In this document: in pieces, positions 44,066 to 53,000 of the stretch
How positions within the stretch are numbered: position 1 is the stretch's first letter
How the letters are laid out: each line of letters opens with the position of its first letter
Assembly (NCBI GenBank): GCA_900552265.1
Contig: URZE01000001.1
Span: 182,502 to 246,501, forward strand
DNA length: 64,000 nt
Reading direction: 5' to 3'
Source of the DNA: an uncultured Oscillospiraceae bacterium
GTDB taxonomy: Bacteria > Bacillota > Clostridia > Oscillospirales > Acutalibacteraceae
Notes under the pieces: model-generated
Told to the model about the DNA's origin: nothing
Database searches by the model: none
What the model saw: the letters and a program-made list of their open reading frames with translations, nothing else
Position numbers and translations under genes: made by a program

Positions 44066-44141
44066 AGGGGTATAGCTCAGTTGGTAGAGCAGCGGTCTCC
44101 AAAACCGCGTGCCGAGGGTTCGAGTCCTTCTACCCCTGCCA
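44066..44141 (+). tRNA. tRNA-Trp (CCA anticodon)
   Basis: A full cloverleaf: acceptor AGGGGTA/TACCCCT, D arm GCTC/GAGC, anticodon arm GCGGT-CTCCAAA-ACCGC, T loop TTCGAGT, discriminator G and encoded CCA. The anticodon CCA reads UGG. It is not followed by secE-nusG as in many Bacillota. Confidence 0.97.
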
Positions 44142-44402
44142 ACAGTGAGTTTGTGCAAAGTTTGTAACATAAATATTACCTCTATTTTATGTAGTAAGCA
44201 GGAATTTGTTGTATTTCTTTATTATTTGCAACACTATATAAGTTCATGTTTAAGTTTTTTTGTTATTTCATATGTGTTTGAGGTATTATGTAGTTTGGAT
44301 CAGTAGTTGACCTTACTTTTATGATTTAACACATAAAGTTTAAAACACAAAAAATTTTATTGATTTTGATTCAATAATGGTTTATTACACAAGAGTGTGT
44401 AC

Positions 44403-44478
<76 letters not shown>

Positions 44479-44545
44479 TATATATTAATATCAAGATATT
44501 CAATGGTTGATCCTTTGGGTATCTTTAGTTTTATAGGAAGAAAAA

Positions 44546-45526
44546 ATGAATAAGAATTTTTTTGACAATTCTCCACTGGCTATTAGAAAATTTTTAGGAT
44601 ATCTTCAAACCGTAAAAGGAAAATCTTTAAAAACCGTAGAAGAATATTTTTTGGATTTAAGAACTTTTTTTAGATATATGAAATTAAAAAAAGGCACAAT
44701 ACCTGCAGATTCAGAATTTGAAAAAATAGAAATAGATGACATAAATATTGATTTCATAAAAACAATAACTCTGATCGATATATTTGAATATATGCACTAT
44801 TTATCTACCGAAAGAAAAAATCACGCTGCAGCACGTTTACGTAAGGCGTCAAGCCTAAGAATGTTCTTTAAATACCTCACAAATAAAACCGGTGAACTTA
44901 AAGAAAATCCCACCAAAGAATTGGAAACTCCAAAAATAGGCAAAAGTTTACCTAAATTTTTAAGTTTAGAACAAAGCAAAAGTTTACTTAATGCGGTAAT
45001 AAATTATTCCGGAACCTATAAAGAAAGAGACTATTGCATCATTACTCTTTTTTTAAACTGCGGAATTCGACTATCCGAACTTGTAGGAATTAATTTAAAT
45101 GATATCAAATCTGATAAAACTTTAAAAATACTGGGAAAAGGTAACAAAGAAAGAATAGTTTACTTAAATGATGCATGTATTAACGCAATCGAAGATTATA
45201 AAAAACATCGACCTAATGATAAAATAAAAGATTCAAATGCGCTTTTTATAAGCAGACAACACAACAGAATAAGTGTAAAAACAGTTCAAGCCTTAGTTGA
45301 AAAATATTTAAAGGTAGCCGGGCTTAGCAATGCCGGATTTTCAGTACACAAACTTAGACATACTGCAGCCACGTTAATGTATCAGTATGGAAATGTTGAC
45401 ATAAGAATACTAAAAGAAATTTTAGGTCATGAAAACTTGGGCACTACGGAAATTTATACTCACATATCAAATAATCAGGTAAAAGATGCAATAAATGACA
45501 ATCCCCTTAATAAATTATATTCGTAG
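44546..45526 (+). CDS. Tyrosine recombinase (XerC/XerD family)
   Basis: A 326-residue recombinase with a SAM-like N-terminal core-binding domain (FLGYLQTVKGKSLKTVEEYF) and a catalytic domain with Arg in CGIRLSEL, HKLRH, and HENLGTTEIYTHI carrying the nucleophile Tyr. This length and the GHENLGTT motif fit chromosome-dimer-resolving Xer proteins better than phage integrases. It lies next to two tRNA genes, yet no att-like duplications or other mobile genes were seen. Shine-Dalgarno AGGAAG. Confidence 0.88.
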   Translation: MNKNFFDNSPLAIRKFLGYLQTVKGKSLKTVEEYFLDLRTFFRYMKLKKGTIPADSEFEKIEIDDINIDFIKTITLIDIFEYMHYLSTERKNHAAARLRKASSLRMFFKYLTNKTGELKENPTKELETPKIGKSLPKFLSLEQSKSLLNAVINYSGTYKERDYCIITLFLNCGIRLSELVGINLNDIKSDKTLKILGKGNKERIVYLNDACINAIEDYKKHRPNDKIKDSNALFISRQHNRISVKTVQALVEKYLKVAGLSNAGFSVHKLRHTAATLMYQYGNVDIRILKEILGHENLGTTEIYTHISNNQVKDAINDNPLNKLYS

Positions 45527-45554
45527 TTGACATATTTTATTTAATATGTATAAT
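45527..45554 (+). promoter_or_regulatory. Promoter for the orphan gene at 45590
   Basis: TTGACA and TATAAT are spaced 16 bases apart. The -35 overlaps the stop of the recombinase gene. Confidence 0.8.
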
Positions 45555-45589
45555 GTATATTGAAAAATATACATTAAGGAGATGTTATT

Positions 45590-46006
45590 ATGCAAAATGC
45601 AAAAACATTTAGTTTTAAAAATGAATTAAATTCAAGGTACAAGAAAATGCTTAGTGATTCAAGAAAGGTATTGGCTAATCCGGAATCTGCAGAAATCCCC
45701 CCTTTTGATGAAGTAAAGAAAATGTATCGTCTGATTGATCAATTTAATGAATCATTTAATTTATATAAAGAAATTAAAAGCATGTTGAGCAATAAAAATT
45801 TAAAGGAAACAGACAAATCAAAACTTCGCGAAGAACTTGAAAAATCAACCAAGGAAGTAAACAAAGCAGGTGAAAGTCTTATTAAAAAATTCCCAATCTG
45901 GGCGGAATATGGAATATATAGAGAGACTTTAATGAAAGCAGCTGAAGAAATAAACATGGATAAATTCGCAGACAATAATACTATAACCGCAGATAAAAGT
46001 TATTAA
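45590..46006 (+). CDS. Unknown helical protein (orphan)
   Basis: Not recognised. 138 residues, highly charged and helical (KSMLSNKNLKETDKSKLREE then LEKSTKEVNKAGESLIKKF), no signal or membrane part, no cysteines. It has its own promoter, ribosome site (AAGGAGATG) and terminator. Its size and helical build resemble small cytosolic coiled-coil proteins such as the YlbF group, but the motifs do not fit well enough to name it. Confidence 0.7.
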   Translation: MQNAKTFSFKNELNSRYKKMLSDSRKVLANPESAEIPPFDEVKKMYRLIDQFNESFNLYKEIKSMLSNKNLKETDKSKLREELEKSTKEVNKAGESLIKKFPIWAEYGIYRETLMKAAEEINMDKFADNNTITADKSY

Positions 46007-46018
46007 TTTATAAGTTCT

Positions 46019-46047
46019 ATCACTGGGTTTTACCCGGTGATTTGTTT
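46019..46047 (+). terminator. Rho-independent terminator after the 45590 gene
   Basis: The stem ATCACTGGGT / ACCCGGTGAT (10 bp, one G-T) with a two-base centre is followed by TTGTTTATTG. Confidence 0.85.
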
Positions 46048-46784
46048 ATTGTTGATTATTTTAATTTACGATAACCACATAAAATAAAATTACTCCCACT
46101 GCTTGCTACGAAAAATTTATTTAAATCTCTACCAATTGCAATGCCCACAATTTATTTAACCATAACATCAATTTTTGCTACTCGTTAGTTTCCGATTCTT
46201 AGAAATTACAGCCAGTTAATGGAGAAATATTATAAGGATCAATGCAGTTTTGAAGAAACTACATTAAAAAAGTATAAATATTGTGTAGAACTAAACAGTT
46301 GGTTACAATTTCGACAAAAACGAATTTTAAACAGAATCAATTTTGATCATAATCACGTAGGTATACAAATTTTTTATAGCATGATAATTAGATAAACCTG
46401 AACTGTATTCTCTGTGAACAAACTAAACGTGAAAAATAGTATATGCCTTTCATACTTTGGTTTACGGAAGAAAGAAATTGTGCTGTAAAAATTATGACTC
46501 ATGCAACTCTTGGTTGATTTTTATATTACGCAAAATTATCTGTTTGAATTTCTTATATTGAAAGTGAATAAGTGGATAAATTGTTTCCTCTTAAAATCTC
46601 ACTTTCACTATGTGATTTTTTAAACACAAAAAACTTGTTTTAATTAGCAAAACTGTACACTACATATCTTTTTTATACATATGCAATAAATGCACCATTT
46701 TCATCTCTATAGACGATGCAAAGAAAGGCAAAAATAAAAATCACACAGACACCTCTAAACCTCAGTATCTATGCGAATTTCACC
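46048..46784. other. Gene-poor stretch before tRNA-Pro, possibly decayed
   Basis: About 740 bases hold no convincing gene. Two short readings are visible: 46056-46148 on the minus strand (30 codons ending NFILCGYRKLK, no start or ribosome site) and 46219-46395 on the plus strand (58 codons, MEKYYKDQCSFEETTLKKYK, no ribosome site). Both look like remnants rather than genes, but neither could be tied to a family. The density is unusual for this otherwise compact window. Confidence 0.4.
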
Positions 46785-46862
46785 TGGTCCGAGTGACAGG
46801 AATCGAACCTGCGGCCTCTTGAACCCCATTCAAGCGCGCTACCAAACTGCGCCACACCCGGA
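46785..46862 (-). tRNA. tRNA-Pro (GGG anticodon)
   Basis: On the minus strand a full cloverleaf is seen: acceptor TCCGGGT/ACTCGGA, anticodon arm CTTGA-ATGGGGT-TCAAG, T loop TTCGATT and encoded CCA. The anticodon GGG reads CCC/CCU. Position 32 is A, which is less common. Confidence 0.95.
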
Positions 46863-46927
46863 TTAATTATCTACACAGTGGGTAATTATATCACACTTTA
46901 GAATGATTTCAAGAGTAATTTATAAAA

Positions 46928-47353
46928 TTATTTATAATTTTTTTTTAAAAAAGCCATACCTCCATCCAATACTGCACTTCCTAAAGTCACTTTTTTATCA
47001 AATGTTTCATTAAAATTTGAAAATGTATTTTGAGTTTTTTCCCATTTATTACTATTCGGTGCTAAATTAGAACTATAATCCAAATTCAAAATTTTTACAT
47101 TTAAATTATCAAACTGATTCTTTAAATACGATTCATTTTCATGTTTAATGCCACCCGCTACCATATTATAATCATCATCCAGAGCATATATATACCCTGA
47201 AATTTCCTTATCAAACTCTCTTTCATCACATTCTACACCCATACTTTTGCAATAATCGTATATTTCATCCATTTCATTAAGTTTACTAAATTCCTCAGAC
47301 AACTCATTATTATTCGCTATTTCTTCAATTACTTTATTCAGATTAAAATTCAT
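46928..47353 (-). CDS. Nif11-like leader peptide protein (putative RiPP precursor)
   Basis: The ATG at 47353 (ten bases after GGGAG) gives 141 residues. The first ~68 residues look like a Nif11-type leader: a helical, acidic part (NKVIEEIANNNELSEEFSKL), a Cys- and Gly-containing hinge (YCKSMGVECDEREF) and the ending ALDDDYNMVAGG with a double-glycine processing site. The part after VAGG (~72 residues) is rich in Asn, Lys and Phe, has no Cys, and ends in a glycine-rich bit (LGSAVLDGGMAFLKKNYK). No modifying enzyme, protease or exporter gene is nearby. It could be an orphan precursor or a reused leader domain. Confidence 0.55.
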   Translation of the reverse strand: MNFNLNKVIEEIANNNELSEEFSKLNEMDEIYDYCKSMGVECDEREFDKEISGYIYALDDDYNMVAGGIKHENESYLKNQFDNLNVKILNLDYSSNLAPNSNKWEKTQNTFSNFNETFDKKVTLGSAVLDGGMAFLKKNYK

Positions 47354-47453
47354 AATTTTCACTCTCCCAAACAGTCAAGATATTTTAATATAAAAATCAT
47401 TAAATAGAGAAACATTTACAAGATGCTAATGATACATTATTACATTTACAAAA

Positions 47454-47482
47454 AGTATATTAAATATAAAATAAAAAGTCAA
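47454..47482 (-). promoter_or_regulatory. Promoter of the Nif11-like gene
   Basis: On the minus strand TTGACT and TATACT are spaced 17 bases apart, giving a leader of about 95 bases. This lies in the ~320-base divergent gap to ruvC, which otherwise holds only A/T-rich sequence. Confidence 0.75.
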
Positions 47483-47675
47483 TAACTTATTTTTTATAAA
47501 TATTATACTTATTTTTAAAATTTATTTCAACCTAACAATAGTTTTATTAAAAAGTATATGCTTGCAATATTTTTTAAAAATTACCTTAATTTAAACTTTA
47601 TTTCACATCTCTATACGATAAATATTTATTTATTAAGGTATACGTGATATAATTTATGGGTTAGAGGTGAAACAC

Positions 47676-48179
47676 GTGGTAATATTAGGTATAGACCCTG
47701 GATATGCAATAATCGGATATGGAGCAATAGAATTTAAATGTGGAAAATATATCCCCCTCGGATATGGAGCAATACTAACAAGCTCTAAGGATAGTTTTTT
47801 TGACAGAATCGAAATAATATACAACAAAATATCGGAAATAACGAAAATATATAAACCTGACGTAAGTTCCATAGAGAAACTTTATTTTCAAAATAACCAT
47901 AAAACAGCAATTGACGTAGCTCAGGCAAGAGGCGTAACGCTTCTTGCACTTAAACAAAGTAACGTTCCTATATTTGAATACACTCCTCTGCAAGTAAAAA
48001 CTGCCGTAACCGGATATGGAAAAGCTCAAAAAAATCAAGTTATGATGATGACTCAGAGATTACTAAATTTAAAAGAAATTCCCAAACCTGACGACACCGC
48101 AGATGCATTGGCAATTGCAATTTGTCATGCAAATTCACTTGGATATCAATACATAAATCGCAGATGTATAAGAGCTTAA
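47676..48179 (+). CDS. ruvC: Crossover junction endodeoxyribonuclease RuvC
   Basis: A GTG start at 47676, six bases after AGAGGTG, gives 167 residues. Catalytic acids lie in ILGIDPG (first Asp), SIEKLYF and KPDDTADALAIAICH. It cuts Holliday junctions as a dimer. It is the first gene of the ruvC-ruvA-ruvB run. Confidence 0.95.
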   Translation: MVILGIDPGYAIIGYGAIEFKCGKYIPLGYGAILTSSKDSFFDRIEIIYNKISEITKIYKPDVSSIEKLYFQNNHKTAIDVAQARGVTLLALKQSNVPIFEYTPLQVKTAVTGYGKAQKNQVMMMTQRLLNLKEIPKPDDTADALAIAICHANSLGYQYINRRCIRA

Positions 48180-48201
48180 AAGTTTTAAAGGAGAAAAGTT
48201 G

Positions 48202-48804
48202 ATGATTTACAGTCTTAAAGGAATACTGACTCTTACAGAAAGCAATTTTATAGTAATACAGTGTTCAGGCGTGGGATATAAATGTTTTACGTCGGCATAT
48301 ACTCAAGGAGAAGTTCATAATAATATCGGAAAAGAAATAACCGTTTACACTTATATGAACGTGAGGCAAGATGCAATAGATTTATTTGGATTTTCATCAC
48401 AAAATGAGTTAGAGTGTTTTAAATTCTTAACTTCGGTTTCAGGTGTAGGTCCTAAAGCAGCATTGTCCGTTTTATCAAGGTTTTCTCCTGAAAAAATAGC
48501 TCTAATTGTGTCTTCAGGAGACAGTAAAAGTCTTACACAAGCTTCAGGAATCGGAGCAAAAACCGCTCAACGAATAGTTCTTGAATTAAAAGATAAACTT
48601 TCGAAAGAAATAGTATCCGACGGTAAAAAATGTGAATTTTACTCCCCTGTTTCTTCGCACAATATTTCGGAAGCAGTTAAAGCATTAATGTCTCTCGGAT
48701 ATTCTTCTGATGAGGTAATGCCTATTATTTCGAAGATGGATAGCACATTATCGATTGAAAATTTAATTTCAAAAACATTAAAAGCCATGGCTAAAGGAGT
48801 ATGA
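48202..48804 (+). CDS. ruvA: Holliday junction branch migration protein RuvA
   Basis: A 200-residue RuvA with an OB-fold domain (YSLKGILTLTESNFIVIQCS), two helix-hairpin-helix motifs (SVSGVGPKAALSVLSRF; QASGIGAKTAQRIVLELKDK) and a C-terminal RuvB-contact domain (SEAVKALMSLGYSSDEV). It holds the junction for RuvB. The start follows AGGAGAAAAG, 22 bases after ruvC. Confidence 0.95.
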   Translation: MIYSLKGILTLTESNFIVIQCSGVGYKCFTSAYTQGEVHNNIGKEITVYTYMNVRQDAIDLFGFSSQNELECFKFLTSVSGVGPKAALSVLSRFSPEKIALIVSSGDSKSLTQASGIGAKTAQRIVLELKDKLSKEIVSDGKKCEFYSPVSSHNISEAVKALMSLGYSSDEVMPIISKMDSTLSIENLISKTLKAMAKGV

Positions 48805-48806
48805 CG

Positions 48807-49841
48807 ATGGATTATAATCAGGAAGAGCGACTTTTGGACGCAACGGAATTAACAGAAGATTCCGAATCGGAAAATCCTTTGCGACCACAAAATCTAACAG
48901 AATATATCGGACAAAAAAAAGTAAAAGAAAACTTAAAAGTATTTATCGAAGCCTCAAAAATTCGAAAAGAACCTCTTGATCACGTACTTTTATACGGACC
49001 ACCGGGATTAGGAAAAACAACTCTTTCGATGATAATAGCAAAAGAATTAGGAGTTAACATAAGGATTACATCGGGACCCGCTATCGAAAAACCCGGAGAT
49101 TTGGCCGCTTTGCTTACTAATCTTTCCGAAGGAGATGTACTGTTCATCGATGAAATACATCGCTTATCAAGAAGTGTGGAAGAAATACTTTACCCTGCAA
49201 TGGAGGATTTTGCGATAGACATAGTAACGGGAAAAGGTCAAATGGCAACATCTTATCATCTTCCGCTTCCAAAGTTCACTCTTATCGGTGCAACAACACG
49301 TGCAGGACAACTTACCGCCCCACTTCGTGACAGATTCGGTGTTGTACTAAGATTAGAAATGTATACTCCCGAAGAATTATCAAAAATAGTAAAAAGAAGT
49401 GCATCAATTTTAAAAATAGAAACAGATGATGAAGGTGCCTTGGAAATTGCATCACGTTCAAGAGGAACACCGAGAATCGCAAATAGACTTTTAAAAAGAG
49501 TCCGAGATTTTGCACAAGTTATGAACGGTGGAAAAATAACGTATACCGTAGCAAAAGAAGCACTCGATAAACTCGAGATAGACGAACTCGGGTTAGACGC
49601 TAACGACAGGCGACTTCTTGAATCAATGATAACATTTTACAACGGAGGTCCTGTCGGACTTGAAACTTTAGCTGCAGCAATCGGAGAAGAAGCTATAACA
49701 ATAGAAGATGTATATGAACCGTTTTTAATGCAAATAGGCTTTCTCAGTCGCACTCCGAGAGGAAGATGCGTAACACCTGCGGCATATTTGCACATGGGTT
49801 ACAAAAATCCAAATTTACAAAATGAACAGTGCACATTTTAA
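48807..49841 (+). CDS. ruvB: Holliday junction branch migration helicase RuvB
   Basis: A 344-residue AAA+ motor with Walker A YGPPGLGKTTLS, Walker B LFIDEIHRLSR, sensor 1 TLIGATTRAG and Arg finger region PLRDRFGVVLRLE, plus the C-terminal winged helix (GFLSRTPRGRCVTPAAYLHM). The ATG at 48807 was preferred over one six bases upstream because GGAG is then seven bases away. It begins 3 bases after ruvA. Confidence 0.96.
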   Translation: MDYNQEERLLDATELTEDSESENPLRPQNLTEYIGQKKVKENLKVFIEASKIRKEPLDHVLLYGPPGLGKTTLSMIIAKELGVNIRITSGPAIEKPGDLAALLTNLSEGDVLFIDEIHRLSRSVEEILYPAMEDFAIDIVTGKGQMATSYHLPLPKFTLIGATTRAGQLTAPLRDRFGVVLRLEMYTPEELSKIVKRSASILKIETDDEGALEIASRSRGTPRIANRLLKRVRDFAQVMNGGKITYTVAKEALDKLEIDELGLDANDRRLLESMITFYNGGPVGLETLAAAIGEEAITIEDVYEPFLMQIGFLSRTPRGRCVTPAAYLHMGYKNPNLQNEQCTF

Positions 49842-49865
49842 AATTACTTACCGGAGGAAATAGAT

Positions 49866-51221
49866 ATGGGAAATTTTTTTGGAACGGACGGAGTACGAGG
49901 TATAGCAAACAAAGAGCTTACCTGCGAAACCGCATTAAAAATAGGAAAAGCAGCAGCAAAAGTATTGACATCCGAATGCAGTTGCAAACCTAAAATAATT
50001 ATTGGAAAAGATACTCGTATATCTTCTGATATGCTCGAAGCAGCTCTTTTGGCAGGAATTTGTTCTGTAGGAGCAGAAGGAGTATCTTTGGGTGTTGTTC
50101 CTACTCCCGCAGTTGCATATCTCGTAAAAAAATACAAAGCTGATGCAGGCGTTATGATTTCGGCTTCTCACAATTCTTTTGAGTTTAACGGAATAAAACT
50201 ATTTGACAAAAATGGCTTTAAACTTCCAGATAACATTCAGGAAAAAATCGAAAAAATAATATTAGATAGATCAAACGAGTGTGAAGTTGATTTACCAATC
50301 GGAGAACGTGTGGGAAAAATTACGCACTGTGATACAGCCGTCAAAGATTACATTGATTATCTTATAAGTACTTCAAAATTTGTAAACAAGGATTTGAAAA
50401 TTGCCGTGGACTGTGCAAACGGTTCCTCCTCAGTGACAGCAAAAGATTTATTTGAAAAATTAGGCGTACGTGCAGATATACTTTTTTCAAAACCTAACGG
50501 AATAAACATAAATGAAAATTGCGGTTCCACATATCTCAAAAGTTTGTCAAAGTATGTTATAGAAAACAACTGTGATTTGGGTATAGCTTTTGACGGGGAT
50601 GCTGACCGATGCTTATGTGTAGACGAAAAAGGAAATATAATGGACGGAGATGCAATTTTAGCTGTTTGTGCTCTAAACATGAAGAAAGAAGGCGTTCTTA
50701 AAAACAACACTTTAGTTGGAACTATAATGTCTAATTTGGGGCTTAAAAAGTTCTGTGAAAAAAATAGCATAAATTTTTCCGAAACTAAAGTCGGTGACAG
50801 ATATGTATTGGAAAGAATGCAAAACGACGAACATAACATCGGAGGCGAACAGTCAGGACATGTTATTTTTCTTGACTATTCTACAACCGGAGATGGCCAA
50901 TTAACTGCGGTACAAATTTTGAACATACTTTCAAAATTGAATAAAAAAGCCTCAGTATTAAATGAGTTTGTGAAAAAATACCCTCAAAAATCTGCAACAA
51001 TCAATATTATGCCACACCAAAAAGGTGTTCTTTACAAGCAAGAAAGTATTAAAAAATATCTTGATTCTTTAAAAAAAGAACTCGGTGAATTCGGAAGAAT
51101 AGTAGTTCGTGAGTCCGGAACAGAGCCTAAGATAAGAATAATGGTTGAACATGAAAACTTTGATAAAATTGATGAAATTATTAAAAACACGGTAGAAATA
51201 ATAAAAGAAAATTTAAATTAG
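49866..51221 (+). CDS. glmM: Phosphoglucosamine mutase GlmM
   Basis: A 451-residue mutase with the phosphoserine loop VMISASHNSFEFNGIKLF, the metal-binding loop AFDGDADRC, the sugar-specificity GGEQSGHVI loop and RESGTEPKIRI near the end. It turns GlcN-6-P (from GlmS) to GlcN-1-P for UDP-GlcNAc. Ribosome site CGGAGG. glmS is encoded near 38.7 kb in this window. Confidence 0.95.
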   Translation: MGNFFGTDGVRGIANKELTCETALKIGKAAAKVLTSECSCKPKIIIGKDTRISSDMLEAALLAGICSVGAEGVSLGVVPTPAVAYLVKKYKADAGVMISASHNSFEFNGIKLFDKNGFKLPDNIQEKIEKIILDRSNECEVDLPIGERVGKITHCDTAVKDYIDYLISTSKFVNKDLKIAVDCANGSSSVTAKDLFEKLGVRADILFSKPNGININENCGSTYLKSLSKYVIENNCDLGIAFDGDADRCLCVDEKGNIMDGDAILAVCALNMKKEGVLKNNTLVGTIMSNLGLKKFCEKNSINFSETKVGDRYVLERMQNDEHNIGGEQSGHVIFLDYSTTGDGQLTAVQILNILSKLNKKASVLNEFVKKYPQKSATINIMPHQKGVLYKQESIKKYLDSLKKELGEFGRIVVRESGTEPKIRIMVEHENFDKIDEIIKNTVEIIKENLN

Positions 51222-51229
51222 AGAAAGGT

Positions 51230-51249
51230 CGGACTGTACATAAAGTCCG
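51230..51249 (+). promoter_or_regulatory. Hairpin between ribosome site and start of the methyltransferase gene
   Basis: CGGACT pairs with AGTCCG around an 8-base loop. The only good Shine-Dalgarno (GAGAAAGG, 51221-51228) is upstream of the stem, and the ATG is 8 bases beyond it. Folding the stem would bring both to normal spacing. Confidence 0.45.
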
Positions 51250-51257
51250 TTAAAACA

Positions 51258-52133
51258 ATGAGATATACTTCTAACTGGCATGACTATGAACTGATAGACT
51301 GCTCCGCTGGAGAAAGACTGGAACGTTGGGGAAAAATAATCTTAATAAGACCTGACCCACAAATTATTTGGAACACTCCAAAAATCGACGAAAGATGGAC
51401 TTGTCCGGATGCCATTTATCACCGTTCAAATACCGGCGGGGGTCGCTGGGAAATAAAAAATAAAAATATAAAAGATTCATGGAAAATATCCTACGAAAGT
51501 TTAAAATTTGGAATAAAAATGATGAATTTCAAGCATACCGGAGTATTCCCTGAACAAGCAGTTAATTGGGAATTGTTTAAGAAAATAATTTCAAATTCAA
51601 AAAATTCCACTAATGTTTTAAATCTTTTTGCATATACCGGAGGAGCAACTCTTGCGTGCGCTCAAGCAGGAGCCAACGTATGCCATGTGGACGCTTCAAA
51701 AGGAGTGGTTTCTTGGGCTCGAGAAAACGCTAAAATTTCAAATCTGGAAAATAAGCCTATAAGATGGATAGTAGATGATTGCGAAAAATTTGTTCTACGA
51801 GAAATAAAACGTGGCAAAAAATATGAAGGAATTATAATGGATCCACCGTCTTATGGAAGAGGTCCCAAAGGGGAAATATGGAAAATAGAAGATAATTTGT
51901 TTGATTTTGTTAAATTATGCGAATCGTTATTGTCCGATAACGCTGAATTCTTTGTAATAAATTCTTATTCCACAGGTCTTTGTGCCTCAGTAATGGGATA
52001 CATGTTGTCAAAGGTAATAAAAGAAAAACGTGGAGGATTTGTATTTTGTGATGAAATTGGACTTCCTGTTTCATCCTCAAACCTCGTACTTCCTGCAGGT
52101 GCTACAGCTATTTGGAGTAAAAAATCTTTTTAG
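51258..52133 (+). CDS. Class I SAM-dependent methyltransferase (RlmI-like domain)
   Basis: A 291-residue protein with an N-terminal domain (LIDCSAGERLERWGKIILIR) and a Rossmann methyltransferase domain: SAM site VLNLFAYTGGATLACAQAGA, catalytic block IIMDPPSYGRGPKGEIW. It resembles the RlmI/RlmK rRNA methyltransferases without the PUA domain. The substrate is probably a nucleobase in rRNA, but this is by family only. It follows glmM by 36 bases with a hairpin in between. Confidence 0.8.
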   Translation: MRYTSNWHDYELIDCSAGERLERWGKIILIRPDPQIIWNTPKIDERWTCPDAIYHRSNTGGGRWEIKNKNIKDSWKISYESLKFGIKMMNFKHTGVFPEQAVNWELFKKIISNSKNSTNVLNLFAYTGGATLACAQAGANVCHVDASKGVVSWARENAKISNLENKPIRWIVDDCEKFVLREIKRGKKYEGIIMDPPSYGRGPKGEIWKIEDNLFDFVKLCESLLSDNAEFFVINSYSTGLCASVMGYMLSKVIKEKRGGFVFCDEIGLPVSSSNLVLPAGATAIWSKKSF

Positions 52134-52148
52134 AAAGGTGAACTTGGT

Positions 52149-53000
52149 ATAAGTAATATAATTGAATTCAAAAATGCTTCGTATGAATATGAAAGCTATT
52201 GGGATGATCTAAAAAAATCCGCTTTTGAAAATATAAATTTTGAAATTCGACGTGGAGAATTCGTTTCAATTATGGGACCAAACGGATGCGGAAAATCTAC
52301 TCTTTCAAAGCATTGCAACGGTTTACTAACTCCCACTTCTGGAGATGTTTTTGTTGACGGGCTAAATACAAAAGATGAAAAAAATTACTTTGAAATAAAG
52401 AAAAAAGTAGGAATAATATTTCAAAATCCTGAATTTCAAACCATAACTTCAACCGTAGAAGAAGAAATTGCATTCGGGCTTGAGAATTTGTGTGTTCCAT
52501 CCTTTAAAATGAATTCCATTATAGAAAATGTACTATCTTGCGTCGGACTTGAATTTATGCAAAAAATTCCGACTCACTCTTTATCCGGTGGACAAAAACA
52601 AAGATTGGCAATAGCCTCAGTATTGGCAATGAACCCTGAGGTGATTGTTTTAGACGAACCAACATCCATGTTGGAACCCGGCGGACGAAAAACAATTATG
52701 AAAATAATAAAAAATTTACATATACAAGGTGTCACCATACTTCTTGTAACACACAGTGTTTCTGAAGCTCTGGAGTCCGAACGTGTTATTTTTATGGACA
52801 AAGGTAATATAAAAAACCAAGGAAATCCAAAAGATATTTTTTCGGACATGCAATTTATAAAAAATCACAGACATCAGATACCGGAATCTACAGAAATTTT
52901 ATACTATTTGAAGTGTCATGGATATGAAGTGAATTTAAAGGCTTTCGAAAGTAAAGAGTGTGCAAATGAAATCATTAAATTACGGGAGAATATCTTATGA
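52149..53000 (+). CDS. ecfA1: ECF transporter ATPase EcfA1 with a non-canonical (ATA) start
   Basis: The conserved N-terminus (SNIIEFKNASYEYE) extends 41 codons upstream of the first in-frame ATG (52272), which lies inside the Walker A region (MGPNGCGKST) and cannot be the start. In-frame stop TAG is at 52131-52133 and no ATG, GTG or TTG lies between. ATA at 52149 has AAAGGTG nine bases before it and gives 283 residues, the usual EcfA1 length. Signature LSGGQKQRLAIA and Walker B VIVLDEPTSML are intact. It powers the shared ECF module for vitamin and metal uptake. Confidence 0.88.
   Translation: MSNIIEFKNASYEYESYWDDLKKSAFENINFEIRRGEFVSIMGPNGCGKSTLSKHCNGLLTPTSGDVFVDGLNTKDEKNYFEIKKKVGIIFQNPEFQTITSTVEEEIAFGLENLCVPSFKMNSIIENVLSCVGLEFMQKIPTHSLSGGQKQRLAIASVLAMNPEVIVLDEPTSMLEPGGRKTIMKIIKNLHIQGVTILLVTHSVSEALESERVIFMDKGNIKNQGNPKDIFSDMQFIKNHRHQIPESTEILYYLKCHGYEVNLKAFESKECANEIIKLRENIL

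Noticed and set aside
44546..45526. Integrase of a mobile element at the tRNA genes
   Set aside because: The protein fits housekeeping Xer recombinases and no att repeats, excisionase or cargo genes were seen around it.
46219..46395. A 58-codon gene on the plus strand
   Set aside because: No ribosome site, no promoter and no family resemblance; kept only as a possible remnant.
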